Below are positions 1-6,599 of a stretch of DNA of 7,021 bases, in pieces. Position numbers and translations under genes: made by a program. The DNA comes from Spirochaetaceae bacterium (GTDB lineage Bacteria; Spirochaetota; Spirochaetia; Treponematales; Breznakiellaceae). The stretch's first letter is position 1; each line of letters begins with the position of its first letter. The stretch covers positions 1 through 7,021 of the forward strand of contig JAITKD010000218.1 of assembly GCA_031278575.1 (NCBI GenBank). The letters run 5' to 3'. The notes beneath the pieces are model-generated. The model did no database searches and was not told where the DNA came from. It saw only the letters and a program-made list of their open reading frames with translations.

Positions 1-19
1 GTAAAATTACCGCGGCCGC

Positions 20-48
20 TTGATTATATCTTCTAATAGGTATATGAT
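20..48 (+). promoter_or_regulatory. sigma70-like promoter upstream of the first gene
   Basis: A TTGATT hexamer (20-25) and a TATGAT hexamer (43-48) are separated by exactly 17 bases, matching the housekeeping consensus at 4/6 and 5/6 positions. The surrounding stretch is AT-rich compared with the genes that follow. A start about 7 bases after the -10 box would fall at or next to position 55, the A of the first ATG, so the transcript may be leaderless. The match is by eye, and promoters in this organism are not known. Confidence 0.5.
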
Positions 49-54
49 AGTCTT

Positions 55-570
55 ATGGTCGATCAAGTATTCATCGATACGTTGAATCTTAGAGCCCGGG
101 ATTTCGCGGTTCGGTGGAAGGATAAGATCCGCCGGTCTTCCCAGTTAAAGAACTACAATGCCCTGGCCGACGACCCGTTGATCGAGGGGGATATGCCTTT
201 TTATCCCCTTTTGGCCCGTACCTTGGACCGGGGGCTTGACCGGACCCTGGTGGGGGAATTTTTTGTTAAGCTGGGTAAGACGCGGATGGCCGACGGGTTC
301 CCCATTTCCGAGGTGATCTACGCGGTTAACCTGGCCGAGCAGGTGGTTATCGAATACATTATGACCGATTTTGTCCTGGACAGTACGGTACGGATGTATC
401 AGGCCATGGGGATCGTAACCAAGGTTTCGGAATTTTTTCTTTTGGGCTGCTTTTACCTTACCAAGGGTTTTCTTGAGGCTACGTATACGCGCATGAGCCG
501 GAACGATGCGGTTTCTGAAGAACTGTTAAAAAAATACTTTAGGGATGATTTTTTCTTTAAAAAAGACTAG
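55..570 (+). CDS. small cytosolic protein resembling a stand-alone RsbRD-type N-terminal helical domain
   Basis: A 171-residue, mostly helical protein with no signal peptide and no clear membrane segment. The pattern of a Trp near residue 21 in a basic helix, then a Leu-rich helix (about 50-70), then a Gly-x-x-Arg...Gly-Phe-Pro-Ile-x-Glu stretch (about 74-86) followed by a hydrophobic helix resembles the RsbRD N-terminal domain. That domain forms globin-like or helical sensor modules of stressosome and RsbR-like proteins, but here no STAS, kinase or other output domain follows. If the assignment is right, the protein is more likely a signalling or partner module than an enzyme; its ligand is unknown. 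ATG 55 is the earliest possible start because an in-frame TAG lies at 37-39. No Shine-Dalgarno sits at normal spacing; only a weak TAGG lies 14 bases upstream. The C-terminus ends in a Phe/Lys-rich tail. The gene occupies the place where atpI is often found, but it does not look like the membrane protein AtpI. The gene call is firm; the family call is tentative. Confidence 0.75.
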   Translation: MVDQVFIDTLNLRARDFAVRWKDKIRRSSQLKNYNALADDPLIEGDMPFYPLLARTLDRGLDRTLVGEFFVKLGKTRMADGFPISEVIYAVNLAEQVVIEYIMTDFVLDSTVRMYQAMGIVTKVSEFFLLGCFYLTKGFLEATYTRMSRNDAVSEELLKKYFRDDFFFKKD

Positions 571-610
571 GAGATTGCGGAGGGGGGAAGGGGGCGCCTG
601 AAATTCGTAT

Positions 611-628
611 GCCCGGTAAACTCCGGGC
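611..628 (+). promoter_or_regulatory. leader hairpin 1
   Basis: GCCCGG (611-616) and CCGGGC (623-628) form a perfect 6-bp GC-only stem with the 6-base loop TAAACT. No T-tract follows, so it is not a standard intrinsic terminator of the gene ending at 570. It could still slow polymerase or protect an RNA end. Confidence 0.45.
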
Positions 629-630
629 TA

Positions 631-666
631 GGGCCGCTTTAAAATGCCGGATTTTGAAACCGCCCC
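631..666 (+). promoter_or_regulatory. leader hairpin 2, imperfect
   Basis: An extended imperfect stem lies two bases after hairpin 1. AAAAT (641-645) pairs with ATTTT (651-655) around the loop GCCGG. TTT (638-640) pairs with AAA (657-659) past a bulged G656. Two C-C mismatches then separate a CG/CG step (635-636 with 661-662) from GGG/CCC (631-633 with 664-666). In total 13 base pairs can form. It ends 17 bases before the atpB Shine-Dalgarno. The pairing is seen in the sequence; regulation is inferred. Confidence 0.35.
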
Positions 667-692
667 GGTAGGAAAAAATATGCAGGAACTCC

Positions 693-1448
693 ATGATGGA
701 TATTAAAGAATCTTTGGAAGAATTTAAGATTATTTTTTCCATTCCTGTTTTCCGGGATAAACCCCTTTTACTATGGGGACAGGAGATCCGATCTATCGAT
801 ATTAACGAAACGGTGTTTGTTTCCTGGGTGGTGATGGCGGTTTTGATTATCGCCTCCCTGGTACTGACCCGGCGTTTAAAAGAAGTCCCCCGGGGCCCCC
901 AGGTGATTCTGGAAGCCCTGATGGAGTTCCTCAACAATTTTTCCAAAGACCATTTTGGCCGCCGGGCGAAAACCTTCGGCCCCTTTATCGGAACTATTTT
1001 TTTGTTTTTACTCCTGGCCAATATAATCCCGGCGCTTTCCCCGGTGGGGGCCTTTGGACACGAACCGCCCTTTTCCATCAGGCCCCCCACGCGGGACATT
1101 AATTTGACCGCCGCTATGGCGATTCTCTCGATCCTGGTGGTGTTGGTAAGCGGCCTGCGGGCCCGGGGACTCAAGGGGTGGTGCAAAAACCTCCTCAGCC
1201 CGGTACCGATGATGCTGCCCTTTAACCTGCTGGAATATATCATCCGGCCCACCTCCATGTGCCTGCGGCTTTTTGGAAACATCCTGGGGGGGCTTATCAT
1301 TATGCTCCTCATTGAAGGGGCCGTTCCCCTCGCCCTTCCCCCGGTGGTGTCCCTTTATTTTGATTTTTTGGACGGGTTTATTCAGGCCCTGGTATTTACG
1401 TTTTTAACCACCCTTTTCATCGCCGAGGCGGTGGAGGTAGACCACTAA
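693..1448 (+). CDS. atpB: F-type ATP synthase subunit a
   Basis: This 251-residue membrane protein forms the stator half-channels that pass ions to and from the c-ring. Hydrophobic segments lie at about 40-58, 97-113, 137-153, 193-212 and 225-246. The essential Arg of the family is R192, in the motif LRLFGNILGG (191-200), equivalent to R210 of the E. coli protein. Q231 in the last helix (FIQALVFTFLTT) matches the conserved Gln there, and the PTxDxNLT motif is present at 132-139. Length is typical. AGGA at 684-687 lies 5 bases before ATG 693 and 8 before ATG 696, so either Met could be the start. An out-of-frame ATG at 680, with its own AGGA at 670-673, opens a nine-codon frame (including stop) that ends inside the first codons of atpB; see findings. 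It is the first gene of the operon, followed by a 46-base gap with a strong hairpin before atpE. Confidence 0.97.
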   Translation: MMDIKESLEEFKIIFSIPVFRDKPLLLWGQEIRSIDINETVFVSWVVMAVLIIASLVLTRRLKEVPRGPQVILEALMEFLNNFSKDHFGRRAKTFGPFIGTIFLFLLLANIIPALSPVGAFGHEPPFSIRPPTRDINLTAAMAILSILVVLVSGLRARGLKGWCKNLLSPVPMMLPFNLLEYIIRPTSMCLRLFGNILGGLIIMLLIEGAVPLALPPVVSLYFDFLDGFIQALVFTFLTTLFIAEAVEVDH

Positions 1449-1449
1449 A

Positions 1450-1475
1450 GCGCCCAAGACCTGGTCTTGAAGCGC
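1450..1475 (+). promoter_or_regulatory. hairpin between atpB and atpE
   Basis: CAAGAC (1455-1460) pairs perfectly with GTCTTG (1464-1469) around a 3-base loop. After a small internal loop, GCGC (1450-1453) pairs with GCGC (1472-1475), giving 10 base pairs. The structure starts two bases after the atpB stop and ends before the atpE Shine-Dalgarno (AGGGAG, 1483-1488), leaving that site free. There is no T-tract, so it is not an intrinsic terminator. A role in RNA stability or processing upstream of the highly expressed c gene is inferred. Confidence 0.5.
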
Positions 1476-1494
1476 CTGAAACAGGGAGTTTTAT

Positions 1495-1713
1495 ATGGAA
1501 TTAATGTACCTTATCGGAGCGGGTATTGCGGTTGTGGCCGGCCTTGGGGCCGGTATCGGTATCGGTATCGCCACGGGCAAAACCGCCGAGGCTATTTCCC
1601 GGCAGCCCGAGGCGTCGGGGAAAATACAAACCGTGTTTTTTCTAGGCATTGCCCTGGCGGAGGCCACCGCCATATACGGGTTTGTGGTCTCAATCCTCCT
1701 CATCCTCAGATAA
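1495..1713 (+). CDS. atpE: F-type ATP synthase subunit c (proteolipid)
   Basis: This 72-residue hairpin protein of two transmembrane helices (about 4-28 and 45-70) forms the rotating ion-binding ring. Helix 1 has the tight-packing glycine series G16, G18, G20, G22 and G24. The cytoplasmic loop has the conserved Arg-Gln-Pro (36-38) that contacts gamma and epsilon. The ion-binding carboxylate is E56 in helix 2, within ALAEATAIYG. The position equivalent to the sodium-ligating Gln32 of Ilyobacter-type rings is I23, and the residue after the Glu is Ala (A57) rather than Ser. This argues for proton rather than sodium binding, by inference. AGGGAG lies 6 bases before the ATG, an excellent ribosome site that suits a subunit needed in many copies. 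The DNA for the glycine motif contains three tandem CGGTAT hexamers (1551-1568). Hairpins lie on both sides of the gene. Confidence 0.97.
   Translation: MELMYLIGAGIAVVAGLGAGIGIGIATGKTAEAISRQPEASGKIQTVFFLGIALAEATAIYGFVVSILLILR
1551..1570 (+). repeat. tandem CGGTAT hexamer in atpE
   Basis: Three perfect copies of CGGTAT followed by CG encode alternating Gly and Ile in the ring-packing helix of subunit c. Gain or loss of one unit would insert or delete two residues without breaking the frame. Confidence 0.6.
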
Positions 1714-1722
1714 AATCTGCGG

Positions 1723-1757
1723 CGGCGGATACAAAACCGGGTAGTTTGAATCCGCCG
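1723..1757 (+). promoter_or_regulatory. hairpin between atpE and atpF
   Basis: CGGCGGAT (1723-1730) pairs perfectly with ATCCGCCG (1750-1757). After one A-A mismatch, CAAA (1732-1735) pairs with TTTG (1745-1748), closing a 9-base loop. This gives 12 base pairs, starting 10 bases after the atpE stop. The sequence then runs AATTTAAAAGGG into five T; the AGGG at 1766-1769 serves as the atpF ribosome site, 8 bases from its ATG. T-residues follow too late for a normal intrinsic terminator, but partial termination or 3'-end protection of an atpB-atpE message is possible. Confidence 0.5.
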
Positions 1758-1777
1758 AATTTAAAAGGGTTTTTGTT

Positions 1778-2266
1778 ATGCTTGATTTTTCCTGGGTAAC
1801 CTTTGCGGTAACCTTCCTCAATATCGGGATTCTGTACGTAATCCTGCGGGCCATCCTCTTTAAACCGGTTACCAAATTTATGGAAGGGCGGACCAAAAAA
1901 ATAGCGGGGGATATAGAACAGGCGGAACAGGATAAAAATCAGGCCAAGGCCCTGCTCCGGGAATATGAGGATAAACTCAAAGCGGCCCGGGGCGAAGCGG
2001 ATCGGATCCTCAAAGAGGCCCGGGAAAGCGCCCGGGAGCAGGCGGACCGGATAGTCGCCGAGGGAAAGGCCCAGGCGGAGGCCGTCATCGCCAATGCCCG
2101 CCGCCAGACCGAAGCCGACCGGAACGCCGCCATGGTCCGGTTTAAGGCCGAGGCAGCGGCCTTGGTCCTCAGCGCCGCGGGCCGGCTCCTGCGGCGGGAA
2201 TTGACCCAGGAAGACAGCCGTAATCAGGCGGCGCTGCTCCTGCGGGAATTGGGGAAAACCCCCTGA
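1778..2266 (+). CDS. atpF: F-type ATP synthase subunit b
   Basis: This 162-residue peripheral-stalk subunit would act as a dimer that ties subunit a to the alpha3beta3 head through delta. One N-terminal membrane helix (about 5-27) starts from a short extracytoplasmic tail with Trp6. The remaining 130 or so residues are a charged, Ala-rich right-handed coiled coil with many Glu, Arg, Lys and Gln (about 36-135). The C-terminal end (about 136-162) would contact delta. Length is typical for a single b subunit and no second b' gene is present, so a homodimer is expected. The stop overlaps the delta start by one base (TGATG at 2264-2268). Confidence 0.95.
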   Translation: MLDFSWVTFAVTFLNIGILYVILRAILFKPVTKFMEGRTKKIAGDIEQAEQDKNQAKALLREYEDKLKAARGEADRILKEARESAREQADRIVAEGKAQAEAVIANARRQTEADRNAAMVRFKAEAAALVLSAAGRLLRRELTQEDSRNQAALLLRELGKTP

Positions 2267-2817
2267 TGTTTTCCGCCGAGCGCTGGGCGGCGGCCTTTGT
2301 AGGCGCCTCAGGAACCGATGCCGAAGCGGGCCTGGGGGTGTTAAAAGCCCTGATCTCCGCCCTGAACCAGGTTACCGGGTTTGTTTCGGGAACCGCCGCT
2401 TCCCTTGAAGCGGCCCGGCGCCTCCGGGAGGGCCTGACCAAAGCGGGCGTTGGCCCGGGGGACCGGGGGGCGGAACTTGCCCTGGGAACCGTGGTTTTGT
2501 TGATAAAACGGGACCGTTTAAAATACGGGGAACCGGTGATCCGGGAAATTGAAAAGGCCCTGGACCGGCGGAAGGGGGTGCTGCCCGTGGAGGTGGAGGC
2601 CGCCTTTCCCCTGGACGGGGAATTTCAGCAGACCCTCCGGGAACTCCTCAAACAAAAAACCGGCGCCCGGGAGATACGGCTCGGGATCACCCTGGTCCCG
2701 GAACTTTTGGCGGGGTGTAAACTGCGGATAGGCGGCCTTTCCCTGGATGCCAGCCTGCGGGGGCAGATACAAAAGATGGCGGCGGATTTACAAGCCGCCG
2801 GAGGTTTTTCATGGTAA
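2266..2817 (+). CDS. atpH: F-type ATP synthase subunit delta (OSCP)
   Basis: This 183-residue subunit caps the alpha3beta3 head and binds subunit b. The N-terminal helical domain begins with the family-like ERWAAAF (5-11), in place of the common RYAxAL. The C-terminal domain has the expected strand-helix pattern and ends with a Leu-Ser-Leu-Asp-Ala-Ser stretch (157-162) followed by a helix, matching the usual D-x-S motif. The normally conserved Gly-Gly before this segment reads Ala-Gly (153-154), and overall this is the least conserved protein of the operon, as delta usually is. The assignment rests on motif and position between b and alpha. The start overlaps the atpF stop by one base and the end overlaps the atpA start by 7 bases, so translation is likely coupled on both sides. 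Confidence 0.9.
   Translation: MFSAERWAAAFVGASGTDAEAGLGVLKALISALNQVTGFVSGTAASLEAARRLREGLTKAGVGPGDRGAELALGTVVLLIKRDRLKYGEPVIREIEKALDRRKGVLPVEVEAAFPLDGEFQQTLRELLKQKTGAREIRLGITLVPELLAGCKLRIGGLSLDASLRGQIQKMAADLQAAGGFSW
2780..2804 (+). promoter_or_regulatory. hairpin abutting the atpA ribosome binding site
   Basis: CGGCGG (2780-2785) can pair with CCGCCG (2795-2800) around a 9-base loop, all within the end of atpH. The last stem base is the first G of the Shine-Dalgarno GGAGG (2800-2804), which sits 6 bases before the atpA ATG. Ribosomes finishing atpH would unfold the stem, a simple way to couple alpha synthesis to delta translation. The pairing is seen; the effect is inferred. Confidence 0.35.
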
Positions 2818-4313
2818 ATTTCGGAGACCTTACCAAGGTTTTGCAGGAACAGATAGAACACTGGGAGGGAAAGGTCGCTTCGGATTCCACGGGGTTTGTG
2901 ATCCAGGTGGGGGATTCGGTGGCGACCGTCCACGGTTTGGACAAGGCCGTTTACGGTGAGCTGGTGGAATTTACCTCCGGGGCCACGGGGATGATCCTGA
3001 ACCTGGAAGAAAACGGGGTGGGCTGCGTGCTTTTAAGCGGGGAATCCCTGGTAAAGGACGGGGAGGAAGCCCGGGGGACCGGCAAAGTCGTGTCGGTTCC
3101 GGTGGGGCCCGGTCTGGTGGGCCGGGTGGTAAGCCCCCTGGGGCAGGCCATAGACGGCAAGGGTCCCCTGGAGGCGGAAACCTACCTCCCCATTGAACGC
3201 CCCGCCCACCCGGTTATCGAGCGGGGCAGCGTGAACGTCCCCCTCCAGACCGGGACCCTTTCGGTGGACGCCATGATCCCCATCGGCCGGGGACAGCGGG
3301 AGCTTATCATCGGGGACCGGCAGACCGGAAAAACCGCCCTGGCGGTGGACGCCATCATCAACCAGAAAGGCAAGGGGGTCTACTGTATCTACTGCGGCAT
3401 AGGCCAAAAATCATCCTCCGTGGCGGCGATCATAAAAAATTTTGAACGGTACGGGGCTATGGACTATACCTTTGTGGTGCTGGCCTCAGCTTCGGATTCC
3501 GCGGCCCTCCAGTACCTGGCCCCCTATTCAGCCTGTACCATGGCGGAATACTTTATGAGCCAGGGTAAGGATGTCCTCGTGGTATACGACGACCTCTCCA
3601 AACACGCCGTGGCCTACCGGACCATCTCCCTGCTCCTCCGCCGGCCCCCGGGCCGGGAAGCCTTTCCCGGGGACGTGTTTTACCTCCACTCCCGGCTTTT
3701 GGAGCGGGCCGCAAAACTCTCCCCCGAAAAGGGGGGGGGATCGGTTACGGCCATTCCCATTGTGGAGACCCAGGCGGGGGATATTTCATCGTATATTCCC
3801 ACCAATGTTATTTCCATCACCGACGGCCAGATATTCCTGGATTCGGAGCTTTTTAATTCCGGGTTCCGGCCCGCCATAGACGTGGGGCTTTCGGTGAGCC
3901 GGGTCGGGGGGTCCGCCCAGTCCAAGGCGATCCGGAAAATATCCGGCCGGTTGCGGCTGGATCTGGCCCAGTACCGGGAAATGGCCGCCTTTGCCCAGTT
4001 CGGCAGCGATCTGGATAAGTCCACCCAGGACAAACTCGCCCAGGGGGAACGGCTCATGGAGGTCTTAAAGCAGCCGCAGTTTTCACCCTATGCCATGGAA
4101 GAACAGGCCGCGATCCTCTTTATGGCGGTGGGCGGGCATATGATGGAGCTTGCGGTTGACGAGGTGTCCGCCTTTGTGGCGGCGTTTCTTGAGTACCTCA
4201 AGGACCGGTTTGGGGATACCCTCAAAACCATCGCCGAAACCGGAAGCATCACCGCGGAACTGGAACAGGTCCTGACCTCGGCGGTTGAGGAATTTAAACG
4301 GAGTAAACGGTAG
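2811..4313 (+). CDS. atpA: F-type ATP synthase subunit alpha
   Basis: This 500-residue non-catalytic nucleotide-binding subunit forms three of the six head positions. An N-terminal beta-barrel occupies about 25-92. The Walker A motif GDRQTGKT is at 168-175 with K174 binding phosphate. The Walker B region ends in VVYDDLSK (257-264). The conserved block [19 protein letters not shown] spans 277-295, and VSRVGGSAQ (362-370) carries R364, the arginine finger that reaches into the neighbouring catalytic site. A C-terminal helical domain follows, with FAQFGSDLD at 394-402. Length is typical (about 500-515). GGAGG lies 6 bases before the ATG and the start overlaps the delta stop. Codons 307-310 run through nine consecutive G (3731-3739), preceded by five C that can fold back on it. 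Confidence 0.98.
   Translation: MVNFGDLTKVLQEQIEHWEGKVASDSTGFVIQVGDSVATVHGLDKAVYGELVEFTSGATGMILNLEENGVGCVLLSGESLVKDGEEARGTGKVVSVPVGPGLVGRVVSPLGQAIDGKGPLEAETYLPIERPAHPVIERGSVNVPLQTGTLSVDAMIPIGRGQRELIIGDRQTGKTALAVDAIINQKGKGVYCIYCGIGQKSSSVAAIIKNFERYGAMDYTFVVLASASDSAALQYLAPYSACTMAEYFMSQGKDVLVVYDDLSKHAVAYRTISLLLRRPPGREAFPGDVFYLHSRLLERAAKLSPEKGGGSVTAIPIVETQAGDISSYIPTNVISITDGQIFLDSELFNSGFRPAIDVGLSVSRVGGSAQSKAIRKISGRLRLDLAQYREMAAFAQFGSDLDKSTQDKLAQGERLMEVLKQPQFSPYAMEEQAAILFMAVGGHMMELAVDEVSAFVAAFLEYLKDRFGDTLKTIAETGSITAELEQVLTSAVEEFKRSKR
3721..3739 (+). repeat. C5-loop-G9 tract inside atpA
   Basis: Five C (3721-3725), the bases GAAAA, then nine G (3731-3739) lie inside the alpha coding region. The first five G can pair with the five C. 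The run encodes the end of Lys307 and Gly308-310, a surface loop after the conserved LLERAAK block. A GGGS-type loop is common here in the family, so the protein sequence is ordinary; the codon choice makes the tract. Confidence 0.6.
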
Positions 4314-5204
4314 ATGGCGAATTTACGGGATGTACGGCTGCGGATGCGGGCCATAGAACAAACCCTCCAGGTTACCAAGGCGATGAACCTTATTTCCACG
4401 GCAAAGCTGCGGAAGGGCCGGCGGGTGCTGGAGGATACGGAGCCTTTTTTCCGGCGGATCCAAAAATCCATGTACGATATTTTGTCCGGCGCCGAAACCA
4501 TGGAAAGTGAATATCTGGACAAAAAAAAGCGGGGGGAACCGGGCCGGGCCGCCGTATTGGTGGTTACCAGCGACAAGGGCCTTGCCGGGGGGTATAACGC
4601 GAATATCTTCAAAACGGTCAATGAGTTATGTGTCCAACACCCCAAGCCCATCCTCATTCTGATAGGCGCCATCGGGTACCGGTATTTTATCCATTCCCCC
4701 TATTTGATCCTGGAGAATTTTTCCTTCCATTCCCGGCTGCCGGAAATGGACGACGCCAAGGAGATCGCGGATTATATTATTTCCCAATACCTGTGGGGGA
4801 TGCTGGGCGAGGTGTATGTGGTGTATACCCATATGTACAGTACCATCAAGCTGGCGCCCGATGTCCGGCAGGTACTCCCCCTGAACGCGGAGAAAATGCA
4901 AAGCGAGCTTGCCCGGTTTGAAAGCCAAAAAAGGACGGAACTCCGGTTTGAGTACCTGCCTTCGGAGAACGCGGTCTTTGATTCCCTGGTACCCCTGTAT
5001 ATCAAGGGTATCATCTACGGCGCCCTGGTGGAATCCTATGCCAGCGAGCAGAGCGCCCGGATGGCCGCCATGGACGAGGCCTCCAAAAACGCGGAGGAGA
5101 TGCTTGCCGCCCTGCAGATCCATTACAACCGGGCCCGGCAGACAAGCATTACCCAGGAAGTAACGGAGATAATTTCCGGATCCCAGGCGCTGGGTGAGGA
5201 GTGA
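4314..5204 (+). CDS. atpG: F-type ATP synthase subunit gamma
   Basis: This 296-residue central-stalk subunit has a coiled coil of its N- and C-terminal helices that rotates inside the alpha3beta3 head and rests on the c-ring. The N-terminal helix has the family block RMRAIEQTLQVTKAMNLIST (10-29) followed by AKLRK. The Rossmann-like middle begins with a hydrophobic strand and the SDKGLAGGYN motif (85-94). The C-terminal helix carries the hallmark ASEQSARMAAMDEASKNA and then YNRARQTSITQEVTEIISG. Length is close to the usual 285-295, with a short charged insertion at about 66-77. ATG directly follows the alpha stop; GGAG at 4300-4303 lies 10 bases upstream. No redox-regulatory Cys pair, as in chloroplast gamma, is present. 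Confidence 0.97.
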   Translation: MANLRDVRLRMRAIEQTLQVTKAMNLISTAKLRKGRRVLEDTEPFFRRIQKSMYDILSGAETMESEYLDKKKRGEPGRAAVLVVTSDKGLAGGYNANIFKTVNELCVQHPKPILILIGAIGYRYFIHSPYLILENFSFHSRLPEMDDAKEIADYIISQYLWGMLGEVYVVYTHMYSTIKLAPDVRQVLPLNAEKMQSELARFESQKRTELRFEYLPSENAVFDSLVPLYIKGIIYGALVESYASEQSARMAAMDEASKNAEEMLAALQIHYNRARQTSITQEVTEIISGSQALGEE

Positions 5205-6596
<1,392 letters not shown>

Positions 6597-6599
6597 CCC

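Larger units (their letters stand above)
571..692 (+). promoter_or_regulatory. structured spacer and leader before atpB
   Basis: The 122 bases between the first gene and atpB hold no convincing gene. They contain a purine tract with runs of six and five G (582-587 and 590-594), then two hairpins in series (611-628 and 631-666), then the atpB ribosome binding site AGGA at 684-687. No convincing -35/-10 pair is visible: TAAAAT at 640-645 looks like a -10 box but has no partner. The operon may therefore be transcribed from the promoter at 20-48, or from a promoter not recognisable by eye. Confidence 0.45.

Noticed and set aside
10..19. The overlapping palindrome CCGCGGCCGC as a cloning-site junction
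   Set aside because: It contains a NotI recognition sequence, but nothing vector-like surrounds it and the genome is GC-rich, so natural occurrence is more likely.
611..670. An intrinsic terminator for the first gene
   Set aside because: Stable stems exist, but no T-tract follows either one.
609..671. A 20-codon basic ORF in the atpB leader (ATG 609 to TAG 669)
   Set aside because: The G-rich tract upstream is too far away for a ribosome site, and the frame spans both hairpins, whose GC content explains the Arg, Ala and Pro codons. Chance is the simpler reading.
640..684. A promoter for atpB from TAAAAT (640-645) or from TTGAAA (654-659)
   Set aside because: TAAAAT has no acceptable -35 at 16-18 bases, and TTGAAA has only AATATG at 17 bases. 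Neither pair is convincing.
557..1312. A 251-codon open frame on the - strand across atpB
   Set aside because: It is antisense to the conserved a subunit, has a Ser/Arg-rich composition without motifs, and is explained by codon bias.
4512..4552. A frameshift or foreign insertion in gamma at the Lys/Arg-rich stretch
   Set aside because: The frame stays open and conserved gamma motifs follow at once. It is a short charged loop insertion, which varies among gamma subunits.
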